Source: Notospermus geniculatus
Taxonomy: Eukaryota; Nemertea; Pilidiophora; Heteronemertea; Lineidae
DNA: 64,000 nucleotides
Direction: 5' to 3'
Assembly (NCBI GenBank): GCA_002633025.1
Contig: NMRB01000215.1
Location: forward strand, 284,252-348,251
Position numbers and translations under genes: made by a program. Shown one piece after another: positions 22,345 through 34,755 of this stretch (position 1 is its first letter; each line of letters starts with the position of its first letter). The notes under the pieces are model-generated. The model ran no database searches. It worked only from the letters and a program-made list of their open reading frames with translations, and was not told the DNA's origin.

Positions 22345-22665
22345 TAAGAGACACCAATGAGACTGAGCAAGGAGTCAATGACAAAGACACCAATGAGACT
22401 GAGCAAGTAGCGTGACACCAATGAGCCTGTGCAGCGAGTCAGTAGATGAGTCTGACATCAATAAGACTGAACAGCGAGTCGGAAGAGGAGAAACCAATGA
22501 GACTGCGTAATGAGTCCGAATGAGACTGCGCAATGAGTCAGGAGACTGAGCCATGAGTCGGCAGAGGCGACACCAATGAGACTGAGTATGAATCTCAGTG
22601 TAGAAGTGACACCAATGAGACTGAGCAACAGGTCAGCAGAAGAGTCACCAGCAGTGAAGGAGCAA
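22345..22665. repeat. Degenerate minisatellite of about 30-40 bp (ACACCAATGAGACTGAGCAA unit)
   Basis: About nine imperfect repetitions of a core reading ACCAATGAGACTGAGCAA followed by a GAGTC-containing spacer. Open frames over it are a by-product of repetition. Confidence 0.8.
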
Positions 22666-25398
22666 CGAGTCTGCATTGGAGACAACGATGAGATTCTGGT
22701 GGGACATTTCAGGGACATCCTCCCCTAAGGCAATGTCACCTGATGTCTTCTCAACTTGTGAACATTACTTGTTAGGAATGGTGTCGGGACACATTAGCCT
22801 GATTACGGGTTGAACTTACACATTTCACTGATGAAACCAATCCAGCACAGAGGTGTGACCTTCAGCTTTGCCGGCGGGGCTCATTAAATACTCCATCTTC
22901 ACTCAAAGAAGATTAAATCCTTGTCCACATGGGACTCACGGCATTGATTCATCTCAGTGGGTCTCAACATCAGGGGTATTTGGGAGTGACGTTGTCAAAT
23001 AGGGTCAGGTTACATACTCGTGTTCAGATCAACCCAGAGGTAGTTTTACCCCTTTCACCACTGTTTCCGGTGGACTGGTCTGTTCGGCTGCAGCATCCGA
23101 CATCCCTTCATTGACTGAATCCAGGGAACATGACGGCATCGTGTTACCATCTCCGCTAGGTCAATAAATATCCAGCCGAATGAGTTCCGGTGCAGTATAG
23201 GTTTGCATCAGTGTCCACAATCTATATATGTATTAATATTGATGGATCTGTGATCCTGATGGACATGTCTTATGATTGAAGGTCATGTCTGGTAATTGAA
23301 GGTCATGTCTAGGTAATGTTGGAAGTCAAGTGGACAATACTGGCCATGTTGAAGAAGAGGACTTTTTAAGTCGACCTGATGGAAGCTTACCCTTGGCAGT
23401 TCAGCTGGAGAGTAGAAGATTATGGAGAAGTCTTTTAGAAACAGAGAACTTTGCCCTTTCATTTTCAACAGGAGTTGAGATGGCAATACCCGGGAGTAAC
23501 AGCAGAACACGCGGAAATTCTTGTCAAACATGACGACGCTGGAAAGCAAAATTAAGAATCTAGGCGACAGGTGGCCCTTCACTGCTGCTGCACGAGATTG
23601 TTCCAGCACAAGTTGGTCTCTGGGATCCTCAGCCATAGAACACTATGGGCAGTCGATGTGCCACTGTGTGAAGTTGTTCTGTCCACGGGCAGAAGGCAAC
23701 CGGGAACCAATATGCCACTGAGCAAGGCACAAGTCAGAAGGAAACCAACGAACGTGAACTATCCGTTGAGAACCAAAACTCACACGAGGGAGCTCTCGCA
23801 TCGAGGCACATGGCTGTGATCGAATCTGAGAGCAGTTGTTAGAGATATCTTCTCTTCCACTCCCTCAAATAGTATGGTTTGCTGGTGGCAGGAGTTACAT
23901 ACCACGACCGAAGAGGCATTTTTCCTGATTACAAGGGGGCTGCACTCCCAGATTCAGCTCCAGTTGCCGCTCCCTCTAATCAAGATTCAGGACGTGTTCC
24001 TGTCGTCAGGCTTATGTACAACCACTCTGTCGGCATCTTCTCTCTCATTTGAAGAAAAATAGTCAATTAGGAGAGGTAACCATGGCAGTTGGGGATGATC
24101 TACGATGATCATCTTGTTCACCATTACCATATTTCATATCACACAATATGGTCGTCCATGTCGTCATTACAAGCGGGTAATTATAGTGGATAGGCTGGTG
24201 AAGAGATAAACCAATGTTAGCAGTCTAATCCCAGATGAATGCACTTATAAGGGTTTGTAACTCCGTTTTAATGATGATCCTAAAAAGGAGGCTGGAAGGG
24301 TTCAGTGTAGACAGTAAGTGAAAAGTTAGCCGATTATGTTACTGCTTTAGATATCAAATAACAACAAAGTTTCTACGTTATCTGTGCCATTTCTACCACC
24401 AGACATCGATGATGCAGCTTTGTCTTGATAAAGGAGTACATTACTGGTGGTGTCATTTGGCATGGGGGGGGGGCAAAACCAATGTGTGCCATATAAAGCA
24501 AGACCTGTATTGTCCCTCCGAGAGTTCGATAAAGCAAAAACTGTTCATCAAGCAGAATCCACAAAATTAATAGAGACGCAGTAATCATGATATCTTGAGT
24601 TGTAAAGCGATCTAGAGTCGAAGCTGAGAAAGACGAGGGTGACACTACAGACGTAAAGATGATATGGACTTGGTGTACATCAAACCCAATAGAAAGTCTT
24701 CTAATTCTCTAAGTTTATATCAGCTGTGACTCTAGTCTGCAGACACCACACGTAACTACCCATCATTCTCAGCTTTGAGTCAAGATTGTCCTGCCGCCTA
24801 CAGAGCTGCTCAAACGTCTTCCTCACTTGTGACTTGAGCTCATCATGATGACTGCAGGACGCATCATCCCATACAAGGGTTTTACCTCCCTTTGCTACAT
24901 CCACTCACAAAACCTTTACGTCTCTACATCACTTCTCGTGATCATTACTTATGCATCTCTTTATTTGCAGTCTTTGCGGATATAACCACCCACAGCAGAA
25001 GCCTGTAGAATCAGTCCCTGCATGACAAGACAAAGGCCAGCCATAAAACACTTGAGGCAAAAGACAATTCTACGCTTGAGAGAAAATTTTAGGAGTAATT
25101 CATTTATTGATTTGGATCCATTAGCAAAACAGCTCATTTCACAGCAAAAAACCTTTTAGTGGTGGATTCATGTCTGAATCAATGAGAAAATTGGTCCATT
25201 CATCGATAAAATCCAAAGAAAAGAAAATATACTTAATGGGATGGGGAGGTTTTTTAATCTGCCTTGGTAGCATCAATTGAGAAAATTGTTTTTCTACTGT
25301 ATCAGAATGTGTCTAAGTGGAATAAGTACGAGCAACTAACTTGTGGCCTCGGGGTAAGATCTGTGGGCCAGGATGATAGTCCCGTTTACAAGTTTGGT

Positions 25399-25522
25399 AA
25401 TGGCTGGTATTCATAAAAGTTAGCAAATGCTTTTACCAATATGTGCACAGCGAGGTCCAATGTAAATGCACTACAAAACTTGAAGTAAAAGCATTTGCTA
25501 GCTCTGATGAATATCAGCCATT
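25399..25522. mobile_element. Foldback MITE, about 40-bp inverted arms
   Basis: The left arm is AATGGCTGGTATTCATAAAA, then TAGCAAATGCTTTTAC. The right arm is AGTAAAAGCATTTGCTAG, then GATGAATATCAGCCATT. GGT directly flanks both ends and could be a short target duplication. Confidence 0.65.
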
Positions 25523-26054
25523 GGTTTTCATCAGCAGGGAGAGTGGTCCAGTAATCAGCACTGAAGTATAGTGGGTTCTAAATGTCTGGTCTTCCCCAAT
25601 TTGCCCCCTCCCCTCNATTAACCAAACCACTGGAAGTGAATTAGGAAAGGAAACCAGGCAACAACTATCTTCCCCTTCGTATTGTGTCAAAGTCATCACT
25701 ATTTGGGCAAAACGATCAAGATGCAACAACAGACGTCAGAAAAAAGTCACCAAAAACTGTCTCTGAAATGTCAGCCAGGGTGCCACCTCTTCACGCTCTT
25801 GTTGCCACCCTTGATTTCCTCAGCAAGATCCTATAAGTACTGTGATTAGATGACAGCAGACAAAGCTCCCTGGCCTGGCGTCAAAAGACGAAACCTTTAT
25901 TGAATGGAGAAAATGTCAAGTGTGGGTACTGATAGAATGGTTATCTGATACAGTTGGACGAATCTATGAAGTGCAAGGCTTCTTTTGGCCAAGAATAACA
26001 CTTTTATTTATATATGATGTTTCCTTAGCAGTATCACAGTTGCAACGGGTAAAT

Positions 26055-26158
26055 GATCCTCCCATAGCAAGTCTCATAGTCTCGTTCCTCTTCGTACACT
26101 CGCACACAAAGTGCAAGTGGTGAAGATAGCGAGGTAAAAACTCCTGTGGTGGAGGATG
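26055..26158. mobile_element. Family A hairpin element, copy 4
   Basis: It runs from GATCCTCCCATAGCAAGTCT to ACTCCTGTGGTGGAGGATG, with inner GTTCCTCTTCGTACACTCGC. Degenerate arms. Confidence 0.5.
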
Positions 26159-26922
26159 TGGGTAAATGGTTGGTACTTAGAAGATGATGTGGGCTGCAAA
26201 TGGTGTGTGGTGGATATCTTGATACCTGATAACTGTAACGCTGAAACTTTTGTCTGATTCACTAAAGCGGGCAGCACACCAGAGATGAGGGCGATATCAC
26301 AAGCCATCTGATCGTCACCGATCTTCTCGCCAGCCAGGGCAGACTAGGCGATATTGTTTGGTATTGCTGGTGAGAAGATTTGACGCATCGCTGCTGTGGT
26401 GCGCTCCATTTTGGGCACCATTATGAAAACTGGCCTTAGCGACACCATCCCAAAAATTGGCATTTCCAACTGACCAAATTAAATTGCATCCTATAGGCCT
26501 ACCGACAGATTAGATTGCATCCTATAGGCCTACCTGATGGGCACCGTAAGGCATCTTCATCTCCATTCTTTGTACCCACGCGGTCTAGAAGTTTGCCAAA
26601 GTCAGCCGACGGACAAAGGGATTGTATATGTTCACAAAGGCACAAAACCAGCAAGAAATGTCATACGTGCGGATATAATCCCTTGGAACACATCAAAACT
26701 TCAAAACTTTTCTGATAAGTACAGATATATCAGTTGCCAGGGGCTATCATTGTCAAGTGCCGTCATCCATCTTCGAGATAAGCAATACCTTTGTCTGAGG
26801 TATAACAAGATAAGGCGATGAATTCTGCTTGGATAAAACTTCCATCAAGAAAAATATATCTGCGTCGCCAGGAGAACTTTATATCCGTAGGACGTGTCTG
26901 ACTGGAGGAGTCTCCGTGACAA

Positions 26923-27044
26923 TAGAGAGCTTTCGCAACCGCCCGGTTAGGCCCTACGACGACGTTTATCTATTGTGTGAGTCTACCCGAACAATAGATA
27001 AACGTCGTCGTTGGGCCTAACCGGGCGATTGCGAAAGCTCTCTA
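26923..27044. mobile_element. Near-perfect foldback element, 54-bp arms and 14-bp loop
   Basis: Left arm 26923-26976 (TAGAGAGCTTTCGCAACCGC...) and right arm 26991-27044 (...GCGAAAGCTCTCTA) differ at only two of 54 paired positions around the loop GTGAGTCTACCCGA. It is CG-rich compared with its surroundings. It has no coding capacity. The transcript would form a long hairpin. Confidence 0.85.
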
Positions 27045-29814
27045 GTGTTGGTGAGACAAGACGCTGTAGACTGCTCAGACGACGACAACTTTCATGAGAA
27101 CAGCTCAATTTCAGAGTTTGCTCAAATCACTCCAATTCCAGTGAACGAAGAATTCAACTGGAAGCTCTTCTCATCCCAAACCACATGAAAAAGACTCCTC
27201 TGAGGGGGAACATGTTTCGAAGTTGACAACTTATGTTTTCTATGCAACATAGACCCCATAATAGACACTTATATGCATTGCTGTCTTCTTTCTAGTTTCT
27301 GCTTCCGCTCAAACCGATGTCGCTATTCTACTGTTCCGGCAAATGCAACCTTTACAGAATACGTTCTGTTCTGAAGAAGCCGAGTGTCCCCACGAAACAC
27401 TGACAGCATTACCCAGTAGACATGTCTAGAACCAAGTTGGGAGAGGCCTTCTCCCTTCCCCACCTCCACAGAGGCAAACACTGTTCAATCCTCTTGGATC
27501 CTTGGGAACGGACTAACCCATATTAACCACCAGTTGAAGAATTTGACATGTCTTGTTCTCTTTATCATAATCATATCTGGAACCAAGTTTGGAGTTGCCG
27601 TCTCTCTTCTATCTTCCTACTAGAGGCACCCCCTTCCGAGTCCTCCTGGATTCGGGGAAAGGGATTCAATCCTTGTTGGTCGCCAACTGAAGAAGTCAAC
27701 AAACTCTGCTAGGAAAACCTGAAACAATCAACCACGAACTTCACAAAATCCACCTAGATTTCATGTCTCCTCTCAGCTGATCTAAGAATTGAACCACACG
27801 AAGAGGGTATCATTACAACTGGATGACTCTCTTTTCAAAGAAGTAAACATATAATTCATTCCGACTTTATTGGTTTTCATCGACATCACGAGACGCCATC
27901 CACCAATATTGGTGGTTATTGGATATTTCCAACCAACAGAGCAAAGGGACACCCGATATATTTCCAATTATGCGCAGTCAGTTAGATGGAACAATTGGCC
28001 CATTAGTGCGATTGTAGAGAGAGTATTTCCACAGATAGTAACTGAAGCTGATGAGGGACACCACCACGGTAAATGTCAAAGTGGGCTGCTTATGTTGGCT
28101 TGACAAATACTCGGGGAGCTGATGATGAAATGTGCAATCATTGAGACAAAATAGAGGAAAGGGAATTAAGGGATGACTGTTCTTAGAAAAACATAGAACG
28201 CTGGTAGTCGTAATGGATTTACGGACTAATGATCGGCTCAAGGAATGATCAGGAAGCGTCTGGACGGATGAATTCAAATACTTCCCGAGTCCTTGAAAAT
28301 ATCTCCTTCTCATATACAGACTGATATCAAGTTGGCATACGCACCCTTCTGGTAACAACAGTGGCTTCTGCCAGAAGTTACATTTCCCCTATTTGACAAC
28401 TGACCATCGAAGATGTTCAAGAACCTGCTGCAGTCAACTGTCCTTGTACTCTTAAATCTGCAGCATCCAAGGAGATATCGTAAGCGATCTGATCGCAGGC
28501 TAGCAAAATCAGCTGTTGATGCCAAGTGTGCACTGGACAGCAATGCGTGGAATCCTCTCACCAGGGATGTTCGACCATTGCCAAACATTAAAAAGCCGAC
28601 CTCGTCAAGTCTGCAGAGAAGATCGGTGGCAAATAGATCACTTGTTATATCACTTGGTGTGCTGCTGGCTTTAGTACATCCCAACCAACATCCAGCGCTT
28701 ACCACCAATCACCAATCACTAGTTTGCCCACAAAACATGTCCCACTTCTGAACAAGTCAAACTGCAGTCTGGCCTAGAACAGAAGGAACAGTCTTCGCAG
28801 TCTGTCCAAATGTCCATCAATTCAAACATCCCTCAGGAAGTGGCTTTGCAATAGAATCCACTTATGATTGTACAGTGACCCAATCCATCACTTGGAGAAT
28901 CGTCTATCAGATATATCTTGTCATCTAGAGTCGAGATATTTGGAGAATTTCTGAGTTAGGAAAACAGACACCTGTGGATTCGGATAGGTAATCGCCTGTC
29001 GCATCAATTATTGATTCTCTTCTGAAGATCAAGTTATCATGAATATTTTAGAGAGCAATTTGAGGTCCATGAATAGATCTGTCATATCAAGTCAAGATAC
29101 ACTGCCCGATATGCATGTTCAGGGATAGTTCCGGCCCGAATCCACAGGGGGTAGCCATCGATTTTTAAAAAGGCACACCAGGCACCCGCTCCTTCCTCAA
29201 CTCTAGATCCATCCAACTGAATAGTGACATAGTAACACGTCTCGGGGCAAGATGCAGTCGGCCTATTGGTGCATTAAGTTCAGCAACTTCATAAACATCA
29301 AACTTCACTCAAAGAATTTTCCCTAATTTCTTTCTCACGAGGCAGAGAAGAACATAGATCTTCCCTTCCACAGCTTTTCCACCATCAAAGGGCTTCTTTA
29401 TATGAACGTACTCTCATCAAAATATGAGGGATTGTTGAAACACCCCCAGATAGTGGCTGAGATCTGTATGTGCTATTTGTGTTTCCTAAAGACATGAAGC
29501 CATCTGCGACTCACTGAGCTACTTTTTGAATGAGACACGCAGAAAGGCTTCACTCGTCAAATGATACTTACACATGTATTCAAATTCTTAACCAGAGATG
29601 GCTCAGATAAGACAATAGTCTAGACATCACGTGGCACTATTATTGTTCATCTCTTATATGTGATATTGGTGAAACCTCTCATGTTGCATTAAAAGTTGGA
29701 CCTCAAAAAAAGTGTCACTTCGGATCTCTGAAAGGTTGAGGGAAGTTTGAATAGCATTGGCCATTGAACCATCTGTTTTGTAAAGGGATTTAGCTATGTG
29801 GTGAGCGAAGTTGG

Positions 29815-29885
29815 TCCCATAATGCTGGCCAGTGGCAAGGTTGCCAGCATGGAATGGTTGTGGGTTCGAATCCCACAGTAACTAC
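29815..29885 (+). repeat. tRNA-like sequence (SINE head or relic)
   Basis: TGGCCAGTGGC (A-box type) lies about 35 bp upstream of GTGGGTTCGAATCCCAC, a perfect B box with a paired T-stem. The 5' and 3' ends do not pair as an acceptor stem. Confidence 0.5.
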
Positions 29886-29994
29886 CTCCGACCACGATTC
29901 TCCTGTGATGTACAGGTCCATGAATCCAAGTTTTAATTCAATGATTTCAAGTTACTTCAGCTGGGAATCAAAAATGTCCACACACGCAAACAAT

Positions 29995-30164
29995 CAGGTG
30001 CAGATCCAAGGGGGGGGGCCCATGCCCCCCTCTTTCGGCCAACAAATCTGTAAAACTGACCGTGAAATTCTGAAATTTGGAGGAAATCATTGAAATTCAC
30101 TGCAGATTTTAATGTTTCTAGCACAGTGTGCCCCCTCTTTTCCGAAATCGTGGATCCGCCCCTG
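29995..30164. mobile_element. hAT-like MITE with CAGGGGCGGATCC ends, copy 1
   Basis: The left end (CAGGTGCAGATCC then a G-run) is the imperfect inverse of the right end (GTGGATCCGCCCCTG). The inner part is shared with 52916-53075, for example TCTGTAAAA.TGACGTGAAA and CACAGTGTGCCCCCTC. CAGGGGCGGATCC-type ends resemble hAT elements. No certain 8-bp target duplication was found. Confidence 0.65.
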
Positions 30165-30780
30165 AACATTAATAACAAACTCACTAAGCTTGCATATTTC
30201 ATGTCCAATCTTCCAAACACACCATGATGTGCCGACCTTAACGTACCAGCCATTATTTCATTCTAAATTGACGCCTTCAATCATTTCATAAGATCTTGAC
30301 AAGAAAAAGACATCAAAGACAATTTGAGCGGATTCCTGTCAGATAGAATTAGATGGTAAAGTTGTCTGTCCTTCCTGTGTTGGCGTAGCATCCCACGCAC
30401 TTTGTGTCCCTTAATTCCACTAAGTGGCTATAAACACACTTTAGTAATTAATGTCTGGCCGTAAACCGATTTCATGGCCGACAGTGCCGGTGATCAGTCT
30501 AAAATGATCTTGGACGTTGAGGGAATGTACATCGTTTTCATGTGTCCAGGGTCATAAAGTGAGAACTCCGACAACTTGAGAGGAAATGGGTGTCGTTATG
30601 AAGACTGTTGAGCGGCATGCCTATCACCTGATGGTCTATATTGAGTGATAAACGGATTAACTTAGTCCATCCTGTCTGAGGAAGGGCAGAGCCAATGATT
30701 CCCACACATATCCTGGTGAATGATGGCAAGGCCACAGAGTGAATGACCAGTCAGGCCATAGAATCCTGGCTATCCAATCA
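30165..30780. other. Spacer; nothing recognised
   Basis: No coding potential, splice-site pairs or repeats were recognised between the hAT-like MITE and the 43-bp minisatellite. Confidence 0.4.
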
Positions 30781-31285
30781 TCCAATTGTGTCAACCTTCA
30801 TCAGTTCAAAGGAAGCGAAGTCCTCCAACTATGTTAACTTAGTCAGTTCAAAGAAAGGCAAAGTCATCCAACTGTGTCAACCTTTGTCAGTCCAAAGGAA
30901 AGCAGAGTCATCCAACTGTGCCAACCTTTGTCAGTTCAAAGAAAGCGAAGTCATCCAACTGTGTCTACCTTTGTCATTACAAAGAAAGCAAAGTCACCCA
31001 ACTGTGTCAACCTTTGTCAGTTCAAAGGAAGCAAAGTCACCCAACTGTGTCAACCTTTGTCAGTTCAAAGGAAGCAAAGTCACCCAACTGTGTCTACCTT
31101 TGTCATTACAAAGAAAGCAAAGTCACCCAACTGTGTCAACCTTTGTCAGTTCAAAGGAAGCAAAGTCATCCAACTGTGTCAAACTTTGTTAGGTCAAAGA
31201 AAGCAAAGTCATCCAACTGTGTCGACCTTTGTCAGTTCAAAGGAAGCAAGATCATCCAATTGTGTCAACCTTTGTCAGTCCAAAT
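30781..31285. repeat. 43-bp minisatellite, about 12 units
   Basis: The unit core is CCAACTGTGTCAACCTTTGT, then CAGTTCAAAGGAAGCAAAGT. Spacing of matching positions is 43 bp. Since 43 is not a multiple of three, the same peptide-like repeats (KQSHPTVSTFV, GSKVTQLCQPLS) appear in all three forward frames. The open frames are therefore a repeat artefact and not a gene. Confidence 0.92.
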
Positions 31286-31910
31286 GAAGGAGGAATTGGC
31301 ATCATATGGTCATTTCAGGAAGCCAAGCTTGATTGACAGCAATTTGAAAGCAAGTTGAAATTGATGCTGGGCAATGCATGAGAGTACATGTACTTCTGAT
31401 ATCAAACTATCAATTTAATTGGATCTACAGTAGATAGTCTTTGTGATGCCACGATCCATTAGAACAGATTACTCGTCAAATAGGATTCAAATGTTGAAAT
31501 TCGACACAAAACGAATTCAGTGGAATTTGATGCGAAATTAAAGTACATGCAAACAGCTTAACCTGTTAGGAGATTGTGAAAACATTGAAAATGTGCAACG
31601 GGAGGAAAAAGTGACGGGATTCAGAAATAGGCTTAGCTTACTTCAAGTGTCATCAAAGGCTTAGGAAGGGAGAGAATAGCTACTGATAAAGGTGAACAAA
31701 GCTTTGAATCTAATCCTCTCTGACTTGAAGGTAACGGATTGTTTACCGGTGAGTAGGAAGATGAGATGTGATATTTAGTAGGCTTAGTAAAGATAAAAAT
31801 AGTAAAGCATGAAATGGAAGTCCTCTTTCATGGAAAAAACTTTGTGATCACTCTGTAACTGCTGCTGTTCTCTATGGAATTATACAGGTTTAGGATGATA
31901 GCGATGCTAA
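31258..31910. repeat. 650-bp duplicated segment, copy 1
   Basis: It runs from TTGTGTCAACCTTTGTCAG to GATAGCGATGCTAA, ending at the N at 31911. Copy 2 is at 32086-32740. The copies are nearly identical; one visible difference is a 4-bp indel after GTAGATAG. It is non-coding. Confidence 0.9.
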
Positions 31911-32085
31911 NTCCAATAGGAGCAGTCAGCCGCGCATATTGCTAACAGATGGCAGCACAGTCTTAGCGGACCAAATGTACAGGAAATCTATTATGATCGC
32001 TGCTCGATCGATAATGACTGGGTCCGCTAGATGCATTGAATTGGGCCCTAGTGACACCTAGTGTTCAACTCGCTGACAGCTCCTA

Positions 32086-32740
32086 TTGTGTCAACCTTTG
32101 TCAGTCCAAATGAAGGAGGAATTGGCATCATATGGTCATTTCAGGAAGCCAAGCTTGATTGACAGCAATTTGAAAGCAAGTTGAAATTGATGCTGGGCAA
32201 TGCATGAGAGTACATGTACTTCTGATATCAAACTATCAATTTAATTGGATCTACAGTAGATAGCCTTAGTTTGTGATGCCACGATCCATTAGAACAGATT
32301 ACTCGTCAAATAGGATTCAAATGTTGAAATTCGACACAAAACGAATTCAGTGAAATTTGATGCGAAATTAAAGTACAGGCAAACAGCTTAACCTGTTAGG
32401 AGATTGTGAAAACATTGAAAATGTGCAACGGGAGGAAAAAGTGACAGGATTCAGAAATAGGCTTAGCTTACTTCAAGTGTCATCAAAGGCTTAGGAAGGG
32501 AGAGAATAGCTACTGATAAAGGTGAACAAAGCTTTGAATCTAATCCTCTCTGACTTGAAGGTAACGGATTGTTTACCGGTGAGTAGGAAGATGAGATGTG
32601 ATATTTAGTAGGCTTAGTAAAGATAAAAATAGTAAAGCATGAAATGGAAGTCCTCTTTCATGGAAAAAACTTTGTGATCACTCTGTAACTGCTGCTGTTC
32701 TCTATGGAATTATACAGGTTTAGGATGATAGCGATGCTAA
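32086..32740. repeat. 650-bp duplicated segment, copy 2
   Basis: This repeats 31258-31910 after a 174-bp unique spacer (31912-32085). It then continues into unique sequence (TGGGCTTATGATACTC). It supports a reading where 31258-31910 and 32086-32740 are alternative versions of one locus. Confidence 0.9.
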
Positions 32741-33663
32741 TGGGCTTATGATACTCATCATATCAAGGTTTTTACACCAGGGTTTGGGAGAGAAAGTGGA
32801 ACTAATGGGTTGGCTACTCGGGCAATGATATTGAGACTAGCATGAAGAACTTGACTACTCGGGTGATGATATTGAGGCAAGCATGAAGAACTTGGTGTGC
32901 AAATCACGGTCTGATGTCACCATATATGAGGGCTGGAAATCCTGGTAACCTTAGCTCAGGATGACAAGAATGTTGCTGTGAACAACATGTGGAACTTAGA
33001 AGAGTGTAGCTGACACTGTGAATCTGAAGAGAGAACCCTGACTTTAAGAAGAGAGCAGATGAAGTCGACCTTCTCTTGCTTTCCTGAGTCAGGGGTGACA
33101 GTCCAAATGGTCACAACATCAGGGGTGATGGTCGCTGCTGTTTCTACGTCACCATTCTGACCACCAATATTGATCCCACCATGTTCAAGCAAGGTTTAAT
33201 GATTCATGTTTTGCAGTAAATCTAAACTTGCGAGGCTGTAACGAGGTTATCCTTCCTTCAATAACTTGGTCAGTAAGTCAAAATACAAGACTTACAAAAA
33301 TATTACTTTGACAGACTCTGTCAATATGAGAAAAAGAGCTAAAGGGCAAAACCATGTCAACATTGTGTTCTCATCCAAACCTCCCTCTAAGATGCAATTA
33401 AAGTATCCATGTCGTCTTTGTGTCTCGTCCCTTGTCGAGCTCAACGAAATCTGATTTCCATTGCATACTTAAAGCAAGCGAATTCAATGTATTCTTGGTA
33501 ATGCAATTACCTTTCTTTCTCTGTCTGGAGATTAAGCTTTGAGCATGACGTGAGGTACGGCAGCCTCGATCCGGGGTAGACAGCATGTGCGTTGGAATTC
33601 AGATGTCTGCTTAAGTTAACTCATTGAAGCTGATGTAACTGTATTTGGTGCATCGAACCCTTT

Positions 33664-33795
33664 GCAGCTACTATATAGCACGGCTTAACCCGCCGGCCAT
33701 GGAGGATTTCCTTAATGGCCTAGTGGTTGGTGCGTTGGCCTCAGAGCTGGAAGTTAACCAACATAGAGCACGATCACTACATGGATGGGCGACCG
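33664..33795 (+). mobile_element. 5S-rRNA-like short repeat (SINE3-like), copy 1
   Basis: GGCCTCAGAGCTGGAAGTTAAC, then a degenerate GATCACTACATGGATGGGCG and ACC follow the order of the internal promoter half of eukaryotic 5S rRNA (GGAAGCTAAGC..GGTTAGTACTTGGATGGGAGACC). The upstream part CGCCGGCCATGGAGGATTTC, then TGGCCTAGTGGTTGGTGCG is shared with copies at 57497, 57651, 61668 and 61764. Confidence 0.6.
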
Positions 33796-34313
33796 TCACA
33801 CGTATTTTATAGGAGACCCTAGCGTCAGCTTCTCTCATAGCTTGAGAAACTCGAGCTTAAATGGAACAAAAGCAGCATGAGATATGAAAGGAAATGGCAT
33901 ACCTGGGTAATCTTAGCTTAGAGAAATTGAGAAGGAAATTAAAGAGAGGAAGTCTGTGCTTATCTTGCTAATGGCTTTCCTTTAGCATTATGAAATAGTC
34001 TCATCGATCATGACCGGGATATTTGATATAAAAACTTTACTGGTCATACCATACCACTTTTATCTGCTGATTTCTTTGATTTATATGTTCACTAGAGGCA
34101 GTAGTATGATAGGTGGAGTGAGGAAGTAGTAAGATTACAGGAGAGAGAAGGAAAAAATTTTGATGGATGTTGTTGAGGAAGCGTTGTTCTTATACTGTCC
34201 TCCAATGGAAAAAGGCAGTGGGAAGACGGCCAATTGAAGTAATAGCTCTATCGTGTATACCAAGTACGCTGCATCACGTACAGTATGGCTATTACATCAA
34301 CCAACCAACTTCC

Positions 34314-34755
34314 CACTGATTTTTAATGGCAATACTGTCTTTTTACCATTTAAGAGTAGGGTTGGTTTTTGTCAACTTGCTTACTTCTTCTGGCCTCGGA
34401 TATCTATGGGTATTTTAGCAGTATAAATGTTAATATTTCCTTTGGATGGTTCCAAAGACATCAGAGCCGAGTTGCCCCTTATTTACAGCTCAAAATGAGG
34501 AACTGGCCTGAGAATACCAAGCAAGTATCATCAGCTGTGATTTTTAATGGTAATACTGCCTTTTTTACCATTTAAGGGTAGGGTCTTTGTCAACTTGCTT
34601 ACTTCTTTGGCCTCGGACTCCAATGGGCATTTTCAGTATAAATGTGTGCCATTTCCTTTAGATGATCCCTAGATATCTGATGCACGACCGCCCCTCATTT
34701 GCAGCTCAAAATGAGGAACTGACCAGAGAATATGAAAAACACATCAGCAGCAGTG
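34314..34755. repeat. Two-copy direct repeat of about 220 bp
   Basis: Units starting GATTTTTAATGG.AATACTG at about 34318 and 34540 share ACCATTTAAG.GTAGGGT, TTGTCAACTTGCTTACTTCT and CAGCTCAAAATGAGGAACTG. Divergence is clear, so this is an older duplication than the N-bounded ones. Confidence 0.8.

Larger units (their letters stand above)
22666..29814. other. Gene-poor stretch; nothing coding recognised
   Basis: It holds two foldback elements (25399-25522, 26923-27044), a family A hairpin (26055-26158), an isolated N at 25616, and a weak direct repeat of about 150 bp (27425-27560 against 27570-27715). Open frames at 28310-28708 (-) and 28413-28751 (+) overlap antisense, look random in composition, and were not accepted. 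Confidence 0.5.

Noticed and set aside
28310-28751. Overlapping 132- and 112-codon frames on opposite strands
   Set aside because: No recognisable product, random composition and no splice pairing.
30743-31358. Long repeat-protein genes of 137-149 residues
   Set aside because: Three frames of the same 43-bp minisatellite give the same peptides, so there is no preferred frame.
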